Shown one piece after another: positions 21,920 through 25,110 of a stretch of DNA of 25,110 bases. The first letter of the stretch is position 1. Each line of letters begins with the position of its first letter. The position numbers were made by a program, and so were the translations under genes. The DNA is from Bryobacterales bacterium (GTDB lineage Bacteria; Acidobacteriota; Terriglobia; Bryobacterales; Bryobacteraceae). Under the pieces are notes generated by a model that was not told the origin of the DNA, ran no database searches, and worked only from the letters and a program-made list of their open reading frames with translations. Location: assembly GCA_003132905.1 (NCBI GenBank), contig PKZC01000106.1, positions 1-25,110 of the forward strand, read 5' to 3'.

Positions 21920-22622
21920 CGCAGTCGGGGTTGCGCTGTCCGATCCCTCGTTAGGGCTGGACTTGGAACTGGTGACCGTGGTTCCTTTTGGCGCTTCTTC
22001 CGACGTTCTTCTTGTGGATCCGCTGCGCCCGGCCGAGACTCCCAGCGAGGAGTTTCGGACCCTCCGCACGCGGCTGGAGCAACTCCAATCGACACGCACT
22101 ATCCAGACGGTATTGGTAACCAGCCCGTCGCCCGGCGAGGGGAAATCGTTTACCGCCGCGAATCTTGCTCTAACGGAAGCGCAACTGGCCGACAATCCTA
22201 CGCTGCTGTGCGATTTCGACCTGCGCGATCCCATACTGCACAGCGTGTTTCGCTTTGACCGCAGCCCCGGCATCAGTGACTATTTGTCCGGCAAAGTGGA
22301 CCTGCATGAAGCCTTGCGAAGAATAGGAGACAGCAACCTGTTCGTAATGCCGGCGGGCGAAGTAGCCATCAATCCGCTTGGTCTGCTGCACCTGAAGGAA
22401 GTCCGGCGGCTCATGGATCGTTTGCGGAACACGTTTCGCTGGATTCTTCTGGACAGCCCCGCGTTGCTGGTTGCGTCAGACGCCAATTTGCTGGCGGCGC
22501 TGGCCGATGGAACGCTGCTGGTTACCAGAATCCGCGTCACCAGCGCGGATTCGATGGGCCGTGCAATCGGATCTCTCGGCGAAGACAACATACTGGGCAT
22601 CGTAGCCAACGGAATATTGTGA
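21906..22622 (+). CDS. CpsD/BY-kinase-like polysaccharide biosynthesis ATPase
   Basis: The 238-residue cytoplasmic ATPase has the BY-kinase arrangement: EEFRTLRTRL (48-57), Walker A SPSPGEGKS (73-81), Walker A' CDFDLRDP (102-109) and Walker B ILLDSPAL (180-187). It pairs with the upstream chain-length protein, whose cytoplasmic end normally activates it. Two features are unusual. The C-terminal tyrosine cluster of Wzc/CpsD is missing (the only tyrosine is Tyr126), and the DxPP of Walker B reads DSPA. It may be an ATPase regulator without autophosphorylation. Start ATG 21906 is in the third junction repeat; the two upstream ATGs of the repeat end in stops after 7 codons. The stop overlaps the next gene's GTG (GTGA). 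Confidence 0.88.
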   Translation: MTRNAAVGVALSDPSLGLDLELVTVVPFGASSDVLLVDPLRPAETPSEEFRTLRTRLEQLQSTRTIQTVLVTSPSPGEGKSFTAANLALTEAQLADNPTLLCDFDLRDPILHSVFRFDRSPGISDYLSGKVDLHEALRRIGDSNLFVMPAGEVAINPLGLLHLKEVRRLMDRLRNTFRWILLDSPALLVASDANLLAALADGTLLVTRIRVTSADSMGRAIGSLGEDNILGIVANGIL

Positions 22623-23362
22623 CGACGAATCCCGAACTGGTGGCGTTAGTCAGGAAGCATTTGCTGCCCCTGTTTCGCAAATTTGGAAGCCATCCGCAAA
22701 GGCGGCGATGGCAGGATGGCGAAGCAGCCTTCTACGATCCGTGGTGGTGGCCCGTCGATCCAGCCTCCTCTCCTGCGGATTGGGGATTGTCCGAAGAAAT
22801 GGCCGACGAATTTTGGAGCCTCTGCGAAGTTCCCAGATCGGGGCGAGGCTTTCCCGGCTTCCAAGGCTCGTTGGGTGCCAAAACCGGGTGCATCATGATC
22901 CTCGGGGAGCGGCCGTCTTTCAGTCAGAGCTATGCCAAGGCCGTGACCAGACTGCACAAGCGCATTATGTTGGTGAGCCAAATTCCCGAACTAAGGGAGA
23001 CTGTGGAAGAGACCGGCTTTCACGTTTCCGATCTGATTAAAATTCGAGGCACAAACCTCCGCGACGGACTGACGAAAGAAATGTTGAGTCTCTCATTGGA
23101 CTGTCTCAACGACGAACTGCAGACGCTGCAGCCGGCGATGGTCCTGGCAACAGGCATGGCTGTGGATGCCATGAGAAATACACTGAATCACTTTGACATC
23201 GACGAAACTGCGCTTTCGCCGCTGCTTTCCCATTCATGTTTAGTGGCGGTTCCACACTGGTGCGCCAGCCAGCCGCCACAAGTCTGGCAGGATCAGGTTG
23301 TGAGCCATCTCAAGGCCTGCACCACAAAGCATCGACGCACCTCGCGTGCGGCTGGGGTGTAA
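22619..23362 (+). CDS. Putative uracil-DNA-glycosylase-superfamily protein coupled to the polysaccharide operon
   Basis: GTG 22619 overlaps the BY-kinase stop (GTGA), so the 247-residue protein is the last member of the operon. It has a Trp-rich N-terminus (FYDPWWWPVDP) and then a segment resembling the UDG fold: strand and motif 1 GCIMILGERPSFSQSYAKAV (90-109), HVSDLIKIRG (135-144), LNDELQTLQPAMVLATGMAVDAM (163-185) and VAVPHWCA (209-216). The order 'GExP', 'HVxDLxK', 'L..LxPxhhhxxG' and 'P-H' is that of family 4/5-like or UDG-related proteins. The catalytic residues of true glycosylases cannot be confirmed, and no iron-sulphur cysteine set is evident. It could be a repair enzyme, a diverged UDG-fold protein, or an unrelated alpha/beta protein. 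A DNA-repair role beside polysaccharide genes would be unexpected. Confidence 0.6.
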   Translation: MTTNPELVALVRKHLLPLFRKFGSHPQRRRWQDGEAAFYDPWWWPVDPASSPADWGLSEEMADEFWSLCEVPRSGRGFPGFQGSLGAKTGCIMILGERPSFSQSYAKAVTRLHKRIMLVSQIPELRETVEETGFHVSDLIKIRGTNLRDGLTKEMLSLSLDCLNDELQTLQPAMVLATGMAVDAMRNTLNHFDIDETALSPLLSHSCLVAVPHWCASQPPQVWQDQVVSHLKACTTKHRRTSRAAGV

Positions 23363-23439
23363 AGCCCGTTCCCTTAGGCTGTGCGGAGGCCGCCCGCTGT
23401 AGCGCCTATGGCACACTGGTTCGTTTCTTCAACTTCAGC

Positions 23440-23445
23440 TAAAAT
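23440..23445 (+). promoter_or_regulatory. Possible -10 element upstream of bamA
   Basis: TAAAAT in an otherwise GC-rich 206-bp gap (23363-23568), followed by purines about 7 nt later. A -35 at the right distance (TGGTTC, 23417-23422) is poor, so this is a weak call. The remainder of the gap shows no gene. Confidence 0.25.
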
Positions 23446-23568
23446 AGGATGTTCGATTTGGGAGCGCCGCTCATGGCGCGCCAGGCGTCGTCCGGGCTGC
23501 GATGAAACCGCCCTGGAAATCGCGCCGTCACGGAAAGGTACGCGCAGAGTGGAAAGGAACCCGTCTTA

Positions 23569-25110
23569 ATGAAGTTTTCCAGGCTCGGCCGCCTGCGAGT
23601 CTCTGTGCTCCAAAGATCCTCGCGCACCGCATCCTTTGCGCTTTGCTCCGCTGTGATTCTGTTCAGCCTGGGCGTCAGGCAGGCGGCGGCTCAAAATCAG
23701 CAACAGCAACAACCGCCGAAACCACCGAATCCATTTGAGACGGTGCCGCAGGGTCCCACAGAGCCGCCCAAGCCCGTGCAACCGCCGCAGCCTGCCCCTC
23801 CGCCCGCAGCCCAGGAAGCACCCCGCGCCACCAGACCGGGGCAGCCGCCGGACAACGTCATCGAAGCCATCGAATTTCGCGGCGCTCGCCGTGTTCGCCA
23901 GGATACGCTACAAGCCCTGATCTTCAGCAAGAAAGGCGACCGGTACGAGGAAGATAGCCTGCATCGCGATTTCATGGCGCTGTGGAACAGCGGCCGTTTC
24001 GATGACATCCGCATCGAGCGCGAACCCGGCAAGGAAGGCTGGATCATTCGTTTCGTAGTGGTGGAGCGGCCCGTGGTGCGCACCATCAAGTACGAAGGCA
24101 ACAAATCCGTCAGTGTCTCTGACATCCTGGATCGGTATAAGGATAAGAAGGTCGGCTTGGTTGTCGAATCGCAGTACGATCCCAATAAAGTGCAGCGCGC
24201 CAGGAATGTTCTGCTCGATCTATTGGCCGAGCACGGACACCTTTCCGCGACCGTTGACCCGCAAATCCGCCGCGTCCCGCCGTCGTCGCTCGAGATAACG
24301 TTCAAGATTAACGAAGGCCCCAAGGTGAAGGTCGGCGAGATCGAGATCACCGGAAACACGGTATTCAGCGATAAAGAAGTGATCCGGGCGATGAAAAACG
24401 TGCATCCAATCGGCATCCCCCATTCCATCCTGTTCGAGAGTCTGTTCGCCAAAACCTACGATCCCAGCAAGCTGGATGAAGATAAAAGCCGCGTGCAGGT
24501 GTTCTATCAAGAACACGGCTACTTCACCGCGCGCGTTACGGATTCCATGGTCACCATGCGCAAAACGGGCGGCGAAGGCATGCACATTCCACTCATCCAC
24601 CCCAACAAGCCGGGCACCGTGGCGGATGTAAACGTGACGGTGGAAGAGGGCAAGCTGTACCACTTGAACAACATCACGTTCACCGGCGTGAAGTTTTTCC
24701 GTACGCCGGAAGCTTTGATGACGCCGCTGTTTGGGATGTCGAAAGGCGATGTGTTCTCCACCGCCAAGCTCCGGAAAGGCCTGGAGAATATGCGCAAGCT
24801 GTACGGGGACTTCGGTTTCATCGATTTCGTGGGCGAGCCCTCGTTCGATCCCATGCCGGACAGCGGCCTTATGGACATGTCACTTTCGGTGGATGAGGGG
24901 CATCAATTCTTCGTCCGTCGCATCGATTTCTCCGGCAACACCACCACGCGCGACAAAGTGATCCGGCGTCAGCTGCTGATCGACGAAGGCCAGATCTTCA
25001 ACAATCGCCTGTGGGAACTCAGCATTCTGCGCCTGAATCAACTCGGCTATTTTGAACCGCTGAAGGCCGAAGAAGCGGCCGATATCAAGCGGGATACCAA
25101 GACCAACACC
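23569..25110 (+). CDS. bamA: BamA, outer-membrane protein assembly factor, N-terminal part (runs off the right edge)
   Basis: ATG 23569 follows AAGGA (23554-23558) at 10 nt and opens 514 codons to the window edge. A long signal sequence (SRTASFALCSAVILFSLGVRQAAAQ) is followed by a Gln/Pro-rich linker of about 50 residues (NQQQQPPKPPNPFE...PPAAQEAPRATRPGQPP). Then come tandem POTRA domains: VIEAIEFRGARRVRQDTLQALI, VVRTIKYEGNKSVSVSDILDRY, KVGEIEITGNTVFSDKEVIRAM, LNNITFTGVKFFRTPEALM and FFVRRIDFSGNTTTRDKVIRRQL. These five regions match the five POTRA domains of BamA, which fold and insert outer-membrane beta-barrels; the barrel itself lies beyond the edge. The Pro-rich linker before POTRA1 is not present in E. 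coli BamA. It is probably a separate transcription unit from the polysaccharide genes. Confidence 0.95.
   Translation, partial: MKFSRLGRLRVSVLQRSSRTASFALCSAVILFSLGVRQAAAQNQQQQQPPKPPNPFETVPQGPTEPPKPVQPPQPAPPPAAQEAPRATRPGQPPDNVIEAIEFRGARRVRQDTLQALIFSKKGDRYEEDSLHRDFMALWNSGRFDDIRIEREPGKEGWIIRFVVVERPVVRTIKYEGNKSVSVSDILDRYKDKKVGLVVESQYDPNKVQRARNVLLDLLAEHGHLSATVDPQIRRVPPSSLEITFKINEGPKVKVGEIEITGNTVFSDKEVIRAMKNVHPIGIPHSILFESLFAKTYDPSKLDEDKSRVQVFYQEHGYFTARVTDSMVTMRKTGGEGMHIPLIHPNKPGTVADVNVTVEEGKLYHLNNITFTGVKFFRTPEALMTPLFGMSKGDVFSTAKLRKGLENMRKLYGDFGFIDFVGEPSFDPMPDSGLMDMSLSVDEGHQFFVRRIDFSGNTTTRDKVIRRQLLIDEGQIFNNRLWELSILRLNQLGYFEPLKAEEAADIKRDTKTNT

Noticed and set aside
19110..23362. Defence system built on the EVE-domain protein and the UDG-like protein
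   Set aside because: EVE is on the opposite strand, and the genes between are a polysaccharide export set. No nuclease, methyltransferase or helicase is present.
23735..23920. Small plus-strand frame within the start of bamA
   Set aside because: Out-of-frame Pro/Arg-rich reading of the linker region of bamA.

Overview
The window looks like a chromosomal segment of an acidobacterium from the Solibacter/Bryobacterales lineage. The strongest hint is the secreted protein at 12304-14028, whose C-terminal half carries the motif pattern I know as the Solibacter C-terminal domain (TIGR03437). GC-rich coding DNA, small secreted DUF6152-type proteins and a TldD/PmbA-like fragment of acidobacterial type fit this. 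BamA, an outer-membrane beta-barrel and a polysaccharide export protein show a diderm envelope. The assignment is inference from protein character, not from a marker-gene search.

Layout. (1) 1-795, minus: N-terminal part of a hydantoinase/oxoprolinase-type ATPase subunit that runs off the left edge. (2) 822-6038, plus: a tightly overlapping four-gene cassette of ABC ATPase, double-FtsX permease (YbbAP/LolCDE superfamily), LolA-like periplasmic protein and outer-membrane beta-barrel, together a plausible inner-to-outer-membrane export route. (3) 6043-6945: Bcp peroxiredoxin (minus) and a small secreted cytochrome c (plus). (4) 7016-7093: tRNA-Glu(TTC). Its last 46 bp are repeated exactly at 10394-10439, which bounds a 3.3-kb decayed integrative element. 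The element holds a tyrosine recombinase missing its N-terminus, joined head-on to a truncated TldD/PmbA-like gene, plus a secreted parallel beta-helix protein, two small ORFs and about 360 bp of apparently non-coding DNA. (5) 10508-12252, plus: a DUF6152-like secreted protein, a secreted partner protein and a MaoC-type hydratase. (6) 12304-14620, plus: the TIGR03437 protein, a strong inverted repeat and a four-cysteine small protein. (7) 14640-17698, minus: a MatB-like acyl-CoA synthetase and an MFS exporter with an extra C-terminal domain, joined by a TTGA overlap. Divergent from these is a PHBH/UbiH-type flavin monooxygenase (17781-19091). (8) 19110-19520, minus: an EVE-domain protein. (9) 19574-23362, plus: an exopolysaccharide export module (OPX protein, Wzz/GumC chain-length protein, BY-kinase-like ATPase) followed by a translationally coupled protein resembling the uracil-DNA-glycosylase superfamily. 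(10) 23569-25110, plus: the first 514 codons of bamA.

The most unusual structure is in the polysaccharide operon. At two successive gene junctions (20159-20213 and 21860-21919) the stop/start overlap is present as three tandem copies of a 17-20 bp unit. The repeats create chains of tiny ORFs, each of which ends on the start codon of the next reading frame. The second most notable structure is the tRNA-bounded element with its integrase/TldD chimeric junction.
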